9,474 nucleotides of DNA from Lachnospiraceae bacterium (GTDB lineage Bacteria; Bacillota; Clostridia; Lachnospirales; Lachnospiraceae), in assembly GCA_900755865.1 (NCBI GenBank), contig CAAEHZ010000339.1, forward strand, positions 1 to 9,474, given 5' to 3'. Shown piece by piece: positions 1 through 5,364 of this stretch (position 1 is the first letter of the stretch; every line of letters begins with the position of its first letter). The notes beneath the pieces are model-generated. The model had not been told where the DNA came from. It was given only the letters and a program-made list of their open reading frames with translations, and did not search any database. A program made the translations under genes and the position numbers.

Positions 1-238
1 AGGCTGTCCCCACCGCAAGCAGGCTTCCCGCTGCAAGTACTTTCAGGGACAGCGCCAGCTTTTTCACATAGTATTTTGTTTTCACCCATTCCGGGCTCTC
101 TCCCGGATAAAGCTGTCTTAAATCAGCCTCAATTCCCTTACCGGAAAAACCCATAAAACCACCGGAGGCGCATTTCCGATAAAAAAACATCGCCATTTTC
201 TCAAAAATTCCTTCCCGCTTTTTCTCTTCCACCTTCAA
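1..238 (-). CDS. tadC: TadC-like pilus assembly membrane protein (5' part, cut by left window edge)
   Basis: This is the N-terminal part (79 codons) of a gene that runs off the left edge. The reading frame is open from a TTG at 238-236 to base 1. The start is supported by a GGAGG at 250-246, seven bases upstream, and by a TTGA overlap with the stop codon of the upstream tadB gene, which suggests translational coupling. The peptide begins MKVEEKKREGIFEKMAMFFY, carries a soluble stretch with the motif DLRQLYPGE at about residues 44-52, and enters a hydrophobic segment at about residues 67-79 (LSLKVLAAGSLLAVGTA). Position directly after tadB in a Tad operon is the usual place of tadC, the second type II secretion F-family inner-membrane platform protein; TadB and TadC together form the base on which the CpaF ATPase works. 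The T2SSF domain itself lies outside the window, so the name rests mainly on context. Confidence 0.8.
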   Translation of the reverse strand, partial: MKVEEKKREGIFEKMAMFFYRKCASGGFMGFSGKGIEADLRQLYPGESPEWVKTKYYVKKLALSLKVLAAGSLLAVGTA

Positions 239-1020
239 CTGATTTCCTCCCAAAGCTGATTCAATACCCTTTCTCCCATGACATATGCCAGCAGATAAAT
301 GCCAAGGCAGCCTGTCATAACCAAAATCCCCAGTCCATTATGGTAAAGGGACTGAAAATATCCGGGATTGGTAAGTTCCACATAACAGAGAATAAAAAAG
401 GGCATAAACCTCATAATCATCAATTCCATTTTTCTTCCGCTCAGACAGGTTTCCAGTTCCTGTCTTAACTCAATCCGCCTGCCTGTCAACTGCGCCGTAT
501 TGAAAATAATATCCGGCAGGCTTCCACCATTCCTTTTTGCCATACCAAATACCCCTGCAAACTGCCGGATTTCTTCACATTCCGTTCTTTTTGCCATATC
601 CGCCAAAAGCTCCTCCAGAGTAATATTGATGTGAAGCCCCCTCTGAAGCAGCCTTAACTCCCTGCAGATTCTTGCCTTATTTCCAAAAAGCATCACCATA
701 TCCTTCCAGCTTTCCACAAAGGCATTTTCCGCAGAGTATCCAGCCTGCAACAGGGTTGCGACCGCCAGAATACATTCCTTGAACTGAACTGTCAGTTCCT
801 GCTTCTTCCTTTTTTCATTCTCTTTTCTCAATTTGAGAAAAAAAGCAACCCCTATCCCGCTTAACGGAATAACCGCCCAGACACTGCGGTAAAAGAAAAA
901 TGCCAGTCCTCCCGTTACCAGTAGCGATAACAATAGAAAACAGCCGTTTTCTCTACAACATTCCAGCCGCCCTGAGTTTATTTTCCCGAAGCAGCGTCCC
1001 TTTTTTCTGTAATCTGCCAA
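235..1020 (-). CDS. tadB: TadB-like Flp pilus assembly platform protein (type II secretion F family)
   Basis: Inner-membrane platform protein of the Tad (Flp) pilus machine, expected to pair with TadC and to pass ATPase motion to pilin polymerisation. As called here it has 261 residues. A hydrophobic N-terminal pair of segments lies at about 27-44 and 48-63. A cytoplasmic T2SSF region spans about 78-200 and includes QFKECILAVATLLQAGYSAENAF and the family-like VFGMAKRNGGSLPDII near 157-171. Two C-terminal membrane segments lie at about 203-216 and 229-247. The open frame extends upstream to another TTG at 1062, but that start has no ribosome binding site. The TTG at 1020-1018 has GGAGG at 1033-1029, eight bases away, and gives an N terminus (MADYRKK) of the usual length, so I prefer it. 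The gene still overlaps the end of cpaF by 68 bases. Its stop overlaps the TTG start of tadC. Family assignment is secure; the exact start is less so. Confidence 0.9.
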   Translation of the reverse strand: MADYRKKGRCFGKINSGRLECCRENGCFLLLSLLVTGGLAFFFYRSVWAVIPLSGIGVAFFLKLRKENEKRKKQELTVQFKECILAVATLLQAGYSAENAFVESWKDMVMLFGNKARICRELRLLQRGLHINITLEELLADMAKRTECEEIRQFAGVFGMAKRNGGSLPDIIFNTAQLTGRRIELRQELETCLSGRKMELMIMRFMPFFILCYVELTNPGYFQSLYHNGLGILVMTGCLGIYLLAYVMGERVLNQLWEEIS

Positions 1021-2170
1021 TGACTCTTCCTCCACTGTCCTCTCCCGCTTCTCCAAAAACAAATAGCGGATTTAATCGAATTTCGTTTTCCTCACAGCCT
1101 GCAATTTCCGTAATTTCCAGAACTCTTCTGGAACGATCCCTGAGCCGTCCCAGATGGACAATTATGTCAATCCCGGAGGATATCTGCTGTCTGATTGCCG
1201 CAAGAGGCAGTTCCATTCCCATAAGCACCATATTTTCCAGTCTGCTCAGCATATCCTTTCCACTGTTGGCATGCCCGGTAGACATACTTCCGTCATGTCC
1301 CGTATTCATACATTGCAGCATATCCGCCGCCTCTGCCCCGCGCACTTCTCCCACAATAATCCTGTCCGGGCGCATCCGAAGCGAGGAACGTATCAATTCC
1401 CGGATATTTACCTCCCTGCAGCCTTCTACATTGCTGTTTCTTGTTTCCAGCCTGACCAGATTCGGCAGTCCAAGAAGCTGTAACTCCGCACTGTCCTCAA
1501 TGGTAATCACTCTTTCCTCCGCAGGAATAAACTGGGAAAGCACATTTAAAAAGGTTGTTTTTCCGCTGCCGGTTCCTCCACTGATAAAAATGTTGTAGCC
1601 TGCCTTTACCAGTCTTTCCAGAAATTCTGCCGCCTCACAGGATATGGATTCCAGTTCCAGCAGCTTTGCCATGGTAATGGGCTTTTCCGGAAAACGCCGG
1701 ATTGTTACCACCGGTCCATCCAGTGCTACCGGATTCATCACAATATTGACTCTTGCGCCATCCGGCAGCCTCGCGTCCACAATAGGGGATGCCTCATTGA
1801 CTACCCTGTTACAGCCTGCTACAATCTGTTGAATCACATCCTGAAGCCGTTCCATTGATTCAAAATGGATATCAAGCTGGCTCAGTTTTCCATCCCGTTC
1901 CACGAAAATATTATCCTTTCCATTTATCATGATTTCCGTGACGGAATTATCCTCCACAAAAATCTGCAGAATATCCAGCCGCCTCAGGGAATCAAACAGT
2001 TCCTTCCGCAGGCGTTTTCTGACATTCACCGGATATGTTTTCAAAAATTCTTCGCCTACTAATACCTCGTCAATGGCATTTTCCACCTCTTCATCCGAAA
2101 TATCCTTCGCATACTCCATTCTTTCCTGTACCCTTGTCCGAAGTGTCCTTTTCAATTCTGTATACTGCAT
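953..2170 (-). CDS. cpaF: CpaF/TadA-type pilus assembly ATPase
   Basis: Hexameric secretion ATPase of the type II/IV secretion family, which powers Flp pilus assembly at the cytoplasmic face of the TadB/TadC platform. It has 405 residues, close to the usual size. A helical N-terminal domain covers about 1-65. The catalytic motifs are complete: Walker A GGTGSGKTT at 198-206, Asp box ITIEDSAEL at 222-230, Walker B region RIIVGEVRGAE at 270-280 and His box GHDGSMSTGHANS at 291-303. MINGKDNIFVERDG at 81-94 and the region NEASPIVDARLPDGARVNI at 125-143 are also typical of CpaF. It starts at ATG (2170-2168), the only ATG start in this operon, preceded by a purine-rich GGAGAGAGAAAGG stretch. There are 56 bases between the tadZ stop and this start, the largest gap in the operon, with no clear hairpin in it. 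The 3' end overlaps the tadB start region. All key residues are present, so activity is expected. Confidence 0.97.
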   Translation of the reverse strand: MQYTELKRTLRTRVQERMEYAKDISDEEVENAIDEVLVGEEFLKTYPVNVRKRLRKELFDSLRRLDILQIFVEDNSVTEIMINGKDNIFVERDGKLSQLDIHFESMERLQDVIQQIVAGCNRVVNEASPIVDARLPDGARVNIVMNPVALDGPVVTIRRFPEKPITMAKLLELESISCEAAEFLERLVKAGYNIFISGGTGSGKTTFLNVLSQFIPAEERVITIEDSAELQLLGLPNLVRLETRNSNVEGCREVNIRELIRSSLRMRPDRIIVGEVRGAEAADMLQCMNTGHDGSMSTGHANSGKDMLSRLENMVLMGMELPLAAIRQQISSGIDIIVHLGRLRDRSRRVLEITEIAGCEENEIRLNPLFVFGEAGEDSGGRVIGRLQKKGTLLRENKLRAAGML

Positions 2171-2226
2171 ACCTTTCTCTCTCCATTTTTACTCTCATTG
2201 CTGCGTATGCTTCTGCACATAACGAG

Positions 2227-3234
2227 TTACTCTTCTTCCAGCTTCACCACTATTTTTTTCGCCACCTCCGCCAGTTCCCCTCTGGTCAGTTGTTCCAGTT
2301 CCTCCGGAAGCCTGTGAATTTCCGTCAAATCCAGCTTTTCCGTCTTTTCCAGTACATCCTCATACTCGGAAAGTGCCAGAAGCTGCTCATATTGCATCAG
2401 CTTTCTCTCTGCCATCCTGTCCTTTCCCACAGAGGTAAATACCTTTTTACATTTCCGCAGAATATCAAACAGCCCCTGCATGCTCTCCGACAAATCCAGA
2501 ATGACATATTCGTATTCTCCCAAATCCTCTATTTTCTCCAACAGTCCCGTCCATTCCTCCGCGGTGACAGGCAAAAGATTCTGCCCCGCCCGCATTGGCG
2601 GAATATAATCCAGATTTCCCAACTGCTGTACCATCGTGCGCATCCGGATACGGAACTTTTCCTTTTCCGTATTCAGAAAATAGAGCAAATCTGCCATATC
2701 AAGCTGCTGTGCCTTCGGTAAAAGCTCTCCAAGCCCCGCATAATGTTCAAAATTCAAATACAGAGTTCTATGCTCCTCCGCCAGAAGCTGTCCCAATGTC
2801 AGAGCAAAGGAGGTCTGAAAACACCTTCTCACCGGGGAATAGTTTCCAAGAAATGTGACCTGCTTCTTTTCCAGAAGCCGTGGCAGTTCTCTATCTCCCC
2901 CATCTGCATAAATCAGAAGCAGCTGCTTTACCACTTCCTCCGCACAGTCATACTTATCCACATAGTGAAGGTTTTCCCAGAGGATTCTTCCACTTTCATT
3001 TAAAATAACCACGTTATCCGGGCTCAGCTTCTGCATGGCTTCCTCATAGGTACTCTCCGCAACCACAAGCATATTCACCGGCTCCTTTTCCTGCCGCAGC
3101 ATTTCCTGCCCGCTTGTATAGGTTCTCAGATGCCAGGGAAGATTCTTTTTCTTCTTTAAATATTCAGACATTGCCTGTGCATACTCTTCCTCCTCATCAC
3201 AGAGCAGCAAAATCTTTTCCTCTCTCTTTCTCAA
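2227..3234 (-). CDS. tadZ: TadZ/CpaE-like pilus localisation protein with a degenerate P-loop
   Basis: TadZ/CpaE proteins are MinD/ParA-like proteins that place the Tad machine in the cell, often at a pole. This 335-residue protein has an N-terminal alpha/beta receiver-like half (about 7-110) starting ILLLCDEEEEYAQAMSEYL, and a MinD-like half from about 126. The P-loop position reads FLGNYSPVRRCFQTSFALTLG (128-148); the lysine normally before T/S is glutamine (Q140), and the glycines are mostly missing. A Walker B-like strand YVILDLSES lies at 243-251. The open frame extends upstream to 3411 inside the prepilin peptidase gene, but the TTG at 3234-3232 has GGAGG at 3245-3241 six bases away. 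It also overlaps the upstream stop as TTGA, so I take it as the start. Position between the peptidase and cpaF is typical. The ATPase fold is inferred; ATP hydrolysis seems doubtful from the motif. Confidence 0.88.
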   Translation of the reverse strand: MRKREEKILLLCDEEEEYAQAMSEYLKKKKNLPWHLRTYTSGQEMLRQEKEPVNMLVVAESTYEEAMQKLSPDNVVILNESGRILWENLHYVDKYDCAEEVVKQLLLIYADGGDRELPRLLEKKQVTFLGNYSPVRRCFQTSFALTLGQLLAEEHRTLYLNFEHYAGLGELLPKAQQLDMADLLYFLNTEKEKFRIRMRTMVQQLGNLDYIPPMRAGQNLLPVTAEEWTGLLEKIEDLGEYEYVILDLSESMQGLFDILRKCKKVFTSVGKDRMAERKLMQYEQLLALSEYEDVLEKTEKLDLTEIHRLPEELEQLTRGELAEVAKKIVVKLEEE

Positions 3235-3734
3235 TAGACACCTCCCATGTACAAAAGCGCACTCGCCAGTATCGGACCGGACAGACAGACACCCAGACGA
3301 TGCCTTTCCGCCCTGTCCGTCAGATAGGGCTTCCATACCCCCGCCACGCTGCAATCCCTGATATATCTCAGGAAAAACAGAAGCCTTTCCCGACCATTTT
3401 TTTCTCTCCACAGTTTTATCAGTGAAACACCTGCTGCAATGAGCAAAGAAACAAACAAGAATATAAAGACCCTTTGAAAGGGAAGAAACATGGACGCTGC
3501 TCCCAGAAGCTTTATATCTCCCGCTCCCAGCGCACCTATTTTAAAAAACGGATACAACATGACAATAATACAGAACATCCCCGCAAATCCGTAAAGACCT
3601 CCCGCTATTCCCTCTGTAAAAAATCGCTGCCCTGTCCCCAAAGCCAGAATACAGGCAATCAGCCAGTTGGGAATTTTCCGTTTCCGGTAGTCAAATACGC
3701 ATGCGGCACAAAGTAATACGCACAAAGCCGCCAA
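3231..3734 (-). CDS. tadV: TadV/CpaA-type prepilin peptidase (family A24)
   Basis: Integral membrane aspartyl peptidase that removes the leader from Flp prepilins before assembly. From the chosen start it has 167 residues, normal for the short TadV/CpaA class that lacks the N-methylase domain. Both catalytic aspartates are visible: D15 in FDYRKRKIPN and D73 in GALGAGDIKLLG. Several hydrophobic segments are present (about 2-14, 24-35, 43-61, 75-104, 150-164), and the C terminus LSGPILASALLYMGG is typical of the family. I chose TTG at 3734-3732 because AGGAG lies eight bases upstream and because the protein then begins with its first membrane helix. The frame is open back to 3815, but that extension is polar and has no start codon with good spacing; an idle AGGAGG at 3800-3795 lies within it. 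This is the first gene of the Tad operon, and its stop forms TTGA with the tadZ start. Confidence 0.95.
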   Translation of the reverse strand: MAALCVLLCAACVFDYRKRKIPNWLIACILALGTGQRFFTEGIAGGLYGFAGMFCIIVMLYPFFKIGALGAGDIKLLGAASMFLPFQRVFIFLFVSLLIAAGVSLIKLWREKNGRERLLFFLRYIRDCSVAGVWKPYLTDRAERHRLGVCLSGPILASALLYMGGVY

Positions 3735-3794
3735 AACATCATCTCCTTTTATAAATTTTCCGTAACTGTTCCATTGAATTTCGAGGAGAATCTT

Positions 3795-3800
3795 CCTCCT
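3795..3800 (-). promoter_or_regulatory. Orphan AGGAGG in the leader of the tad operon
   Basis: A perfect AGGAGG sits in the roughly 100-base leader between the promoter and tadV, about 60 bases before the preferred TTG start. No ATG, GTG or TTG follows at usable distance; the nearest triplets in the tadV frame are ATT (3 bases away) and CTC (6 bases away). Its GAGGA can pair with the following TCCTC to form a five-base stem. It could be a ribosome standby site, the site of a non-standard start, or chance. Confidence 0.3.
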
Positions 3801-3839
3801 GATAAATCGAATCAAAGAATCAATAAAGATTATGTCTGC

Positions 3840-3868
3840 ATTATAAAAGAATTTTTTGATTTTTTCAA
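3840..3868 (-). promoter_or_regulatory. Sigma-A promoter of the tad operon
   Basis: On the minus strand there is a TTGAAA (-35, bases 3868-3863), a 17-base spacer rich in A/T, and a perfect TATAAT (-10, bases 3845-3840). Transcription would start near 3833 and give a leader of about 100 bases before tadV. It lies in the 170-base gap between bofA and tadV, and shows that the pilus operon can be transcribed separately from bofA by the housekeeping sigma factor. This is a strong sequence match. Confidence 0.8.
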
Positions 3869-3904
3869 GTAGTATAATAAAAGAAAATCATTTTTGTATA
3901 ATAC

Positions 3905-4102
3905 TTACAATATTTTATAAAGCTGCAGCACATAAAGTGCCAGAAGCCCCGGAAATCCAAGAAATCCGGATGTCAAAACCGTTGCCATATTCAATCCGAT
4001 TTCCACGCCGACTCCCCATGCTGCCAGCCAGGAATTTACAAAATAAATAGCAATCGTTCCAAGAACACTTCTCAACATAACATTCAAAATCCATTCCCGC
4101 AT
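3905..4102 (-). CDS. bofA: BofA-family small membrane protein (pro-sigma-K processing inhibitor family)
   Basis: A 65-residue protein with two membrane segments (about 8-28 and 38-62) and the typical BofA C-terminal pattern GLNMATVLTSGFLGFPG at 36-52 followed by LLALYVLQLY. In Bacillus subtilis, BofA holds the SpoIVFB protease inactive in the forespore membrane and so delays sigma-K maturation. In Clostridia the family is common, but its role is less clear. The start is ATG at 4102-4100; the ribosome binding site is weak (AAAAAGG about 11 bases away). The frame is open upstream to 4162, into the repeat element, but that part is hydrophilic and unlike the family. The related partner gene DUF2508/yaaL lies 476 bases away in the opposite direction, separated by the inverted-repeat element. 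No clear terminator follows; the tad promoter begins 37 bases downstream. Confidence 0.85.
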   Translation of the reverse strand: MREWILNVMLRSVLGTIAIYFVNSWLAAWGVGVEIGLNMATVLTSGFLGFPGLLALYVLQLYKIL

Positions 4103-4122
4103 CTGTACTTGTACCTTTTTGT

Positions 4123-4132
4123 CTTTGTTACA
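4123..4132. repeat. Left half of a 10-base outer inverted repeat (with 4513-4522)
   Basis: CTTTGTTACA here is the exact reverse complement of TGTAACAAAG at 4513-4522. The two halves lie 18 and 20 bases outside the ends of the inverted-repeat element, and each lies in the leader of one divergent gene, bofA and DUF2508. On each gene's own strand, TGTAACAAAG is followed a few bases later by an A-rich stretch ending in GG. It may be a shared regulatory site or the remains of a larger palindrome. Confidence 0.5.
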
Positions 4133-4150
4133 GCTTATGTGGGAATCAGG

Positions 4151-4174
4151 AAAATATACCAAAACAGTTCAGCC
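4151..4174 (+). repeat. Left terminal inverted repeat of the element
   Basis: 24 bases starting AAAATATACCAAAACAG, an exact reverse complement of 4469-4492; the match stops at 4175/4468. On the minus strand it contains TGGTATATT (4161-4153), which looks like an extended -10 box pointing outward to bofA. No -35 match is present at 16-18 bases. Confidence 0.85.
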
Positions 4175-4305
4175 CGCGCCATTCGCAAAATCGCGTTCCA
4201 CGCTCTCCGTCACTTCGTGACTTTTTTTGCTCATATATTGGCGCTCTTCTCAGGAACATACCCGTTCACAAAATCATGCTTGCATGATTTTTGCTCTCGC
4301 GTATG
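4159..4305 (+). repeat. Tandem unit copy 1 (147 bp)
   Basis: It aligns without gaps to 4317-4463 (offset 158). The differences are T at 4248 against C at 4406, and the loop TT at 4280-4281 against AA at 4438-4439. An 11-base joint (4306-4316, GCTGACTCTTT) separates the copies and retains a fragment of the right terminal repeat (GCTGA), so this copy has lost its own right end. Confidence 0.92.
4270..4291. repeat. 10-2-10 palindrome, loop TT (copy 1)
   Basis: AAAATCATGC at 4270-4279 pairs with GCATGATTTT at 4282-4291 around a two-base TT centre. The equivalent in copy 2 (4428-4449) has AA, which is the reverse complement of the same palindrome. Confidence 0.85.
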
Positions 4306-4316
4306 GCTGACTCTTT

Positions 4317-4463
4317 CCAAAACAGTTCAGCCCGCGCCATTCGCAAAATCGCGTTCCACGCTCTCCGTCACTTCGTGACTTTTTTTGCTCATATATTGGC
4401 GCTCTCCTCAGGAACATACCCGTTCACAAAATCATGCAAGCATGATTTTTGCTCTCGCGTATG
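4317..4463 (+). repeat. Tandem unit copy 2 (147 bp)
   Basis: Second copy of the internal unit, 144 of 147 bases identical to 4159-4305. Unlike copy 1, it continues into an intact right end. AGGAACATAC at 4410-4419 and GTATGTTCCT at 4459-4468 are perfect inverted repeats enclosing the AAAATCATGC/GCATGATTTT palindrome at 4428-4449, so this copy can form a nested stem. Copy 1 keeps only the first five bases of the closing arm. Confidence 0.92.
4428..4449. repeat. 10-2-10 palindrome, loop AA (copy 2)
   Basis: AAAATCATGC at 4428-4437 and GCATGATTTT at 4440-4449 flank AA. It is nested within the ten-base stem AGGAACATAC/GTATGTTCCT. Confidence 0.85.
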
Positions 4464-4468
4464 TTCCT

Positions 4469-4492
4469 GGCTGAACTGTTTTGGTATATTTT
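4469..4492 (-). repeat. Right terminal inverted repeat of the element
   Basis: Exact reverse complement of 4151-4174. On the plus strand it carries TGGTATATT at 4482-4490, an extended -10-like box pointing toward DUF2508. Confidence 0.85.
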
Positions 4493-4512
4493 ACAATTTG
4501 GGCGGCTATACT

Positions 4513-4522
4513 TGTAACAAAG
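4513..4522. repeat. Right half of the 10-base outer inverted repeat
   Basis: TGTAACAAAG, exact reverse complement of 4123-4132. It lies in the leader of the DUF2508 gene, 20 bases beyond the element end and directly after a TATACT (4507-4512) that has no fitting -35. Confidence 0.5.
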
Positions 4523-4578
4523 TTATCCAAAAAAGGAATAAAGATGCGCGCAAATATGCGCAGGAATGGAGAAGAAGC

Positions 4579-4875
4579 ATGAAAGTATTATTTCGCCAGA
4601 ACATAGAACACGATTATCCCCCTGAGGAGGATTATACGCCGGTTTCCCTGAAGGACTGTATCGAAAAAACCCGGCAGGCACTGGATGCGGCCTACGCGGG
4701 TTTTGATAATGCAACTGATTTTTCTATGATTGACAGTTATATTTATGAAATCAATTCTCTCCAGATGCGCTACAAGCATCTGACCGCCCTTGCTGCGGCG
4801 GAGCCGAAAATCGAAACGGACTCCTTAAATGTACATTCCCCGATTCGTGCCCTGGTCAGCCATGTTTTCGGATAG
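4579..4875 (+). CDS. DUF2508 (YaaL-like) protein
   Basis: A 98-residue soluble, mostly helical protein of unknown function. The core at about 23-70, with LKDCIEKTRQALDAAYAGF, DNATDFSMIDSYIYEINS and LQMRYKHL, matches what I recall of the DUF2508 family, to which Bacillus YaaL is related. The start is ATG at 4579 with GGAG at 4568-4571 seven bases upstream. The frame is open back to 4291, but that part is translated repeat element and is not credible. It is the only plus-strand gene in the window. In Bacillus, yaaL lies directly before bofA in the same direction; here the two diverge. Residues about 71-98 extend beyond the usual family core, and the last 16 codons plus stop overlap the end of the FliS-like gene in exact antisense codon register. 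Confidence 0.82.
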   Translation: MKVLFRQNIEHDYPPEEDYTPVSLKDCIEKTRQALDAAYAGFDNATDFSMIDSYIYEINSLQMRYKHLTALAAAEPKIETDSLNVHSPIRALVSHVFG

Positions 4876-5301
4876 CGTTCCCCGTCCATAGGTAAGCCCC
4901 GCATAGACCGTCTGGGAATTTTTCATGACAACTCCCTTTTTGTTTTCGGGAGCAATTTTTGCATAGGCATCCTTCAGCGGACTGATTACTTTTTCAATCT
5001 CCTGCAGTGGGGCAGCCTCGAAATGGGCTTCTCCCGCTGCCAGTCTGCGGATACAGAAAAGATAAAGCTGCTGCAGGGCAGGCGCCGGTTCATATTCCAA
5101 GTGCAGCGATTGCAGCAGCTCATTCATGCAGCCTCTTGCCTTGCGCACCGCCTCATGAAAAGCCGCCTTGTCTTCCTTTTCCACCGCCTCTTCCGCTTCC
5201 TTCAAATAACACAAAAGCATTTCATACAGAATCACAATCATTTCTGTGGAATTTGCCTGTGTAATTCTGAATGTAAACTGCTGTTTTTCGTCCTTCGTCA
5301 T
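4825..5301 (-). CDS. fliS: FliS-like flagellar export chaperone with C-terminal tail
   Basis: FliS binds the C-terminal helix of flagellin in the cytoplasm, stops it polymerising early and brings it to the export gate. This 158-residue protein shows the FliS helical pattern: NSTEMIVILYEMLLCYLKEAEEAVEKED at 17-44, a middle helix with NELLQSLHLEY at 60-70, and LQQLYLFCIRRLAAGE at 76-91, ending with KVISPLKDAYAKI at 104-116. Residues 117-158 form an extra tail (with YAGLTYGRGTLSE at 133-145) beyond the usual FliS length of roughly 130. It starts at ATG 5301-5299 with an AAAGG almost touching the ATG and GGGTG further upstream, a poor ribosome site. It lies 63 bases downstream of flagellin, which supports the role. 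Its last 51 bases overlap the convergent DUF2508 gene. It differs from classical FliS sequences, so it could be a lineage-specific paralogue. Confidence 0.8.
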   Translation of the reverse strand: MTKDEKQQFTFRITQANSTEMIVILYEMLLCYLKEAEEAVEKEDKAAFHEAVRKARGCMNELLQSLHLEYEPAPALQQLYLFCIRRLAAGEAHFEAAPLQEIEKVISPLKDAYAKIAPENKKGVVMKNSQTVYAGLTYGRGTLSENMADQGTNRGMYI

Positions 5302-5364
5302 CCTTTATTCCAACACCCTTTTACGTTTTACTCATTTCTGCGCACTCCTTTGTGCAGACAGTCT

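Larger units (their letters stand above)
4151..4492. mobile_element. MITE-like inverted-repeat element, 342 bp, with internal tandem duplication
   Basis: This element fills most of the 476-base gap between bofA and DUF2508. Its ends are perfect 24-base inverted repeats (4151-4174 and 4469-4492), reading outward CTGTTTTGGTATATTTT. Inside, a 147-base unit is present twice (4159-4305 and 4317-4463) with three mismatches. Each unit carries a GTCAC-TTC-GTGAC hairpin followed by seven T, and a 10-2-10 palindrome. It has no protein-coding capacity of its own; an open frame crosses it only by chance. No clear target-site duplication is visible. The structure fits a non-autonomous MITE or a dispersed palindromic repeat that suffered an internal duplication. 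No transposase is present in the window. Confidence 0.75.

Noticed and set aside
900..1598. Long plus-strand open frame of 232 codons
   Set aside because: It is antisense to tadB and cpaF, whose motifs are complete, and its composition (many Ser, Pro, Leu) is typical of a reverse reading of coding sequence.
2171..2226. A 22-codon open frame starting in the tadZ-cpaF gap
   Set aside because: It has no ribosome site and overlaps the cpaF start; the gap is more simply a leader.
3235..3411. N-terminal extension of TadZ inside the tadV gene
   Set aside because: It would overlap tadV by 180 bases and is basic and low in structure; the TTG at 3234 has GGAGG and a TTGA coupling to the tadV stop.
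4209..4386. GTCAC-TTC-GTGAC hairpins followed by seven T (4209-4228 and 4367-4386) as real plus-strand terminators
   Set aside because: The stem is only five base pairs and no plus-strand gene ends nearby; I treat them as part of the repeat element.
4151..4492. CRISPR array
   Set aside because: There are only two copies, each 147 bases long, separated by 11 bases; there is no repeat-spacer pattern and no cas gene.
4291..4578. Extension of the DUF2508 reading frame upstream into the repeat element
   Set aside because: The added residues are translated from copy 2 and the right end of the repeat, resemble no family member, and the ATG at 4579 has a well-placed GGAG.
4762..4782. Seven-base stem (CAGATGC/GCATCTG) as terminator for the FliS-like transcript
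   Set aside because: It lies in DUF2508 coding sequence and no T run follows on the minus strand.
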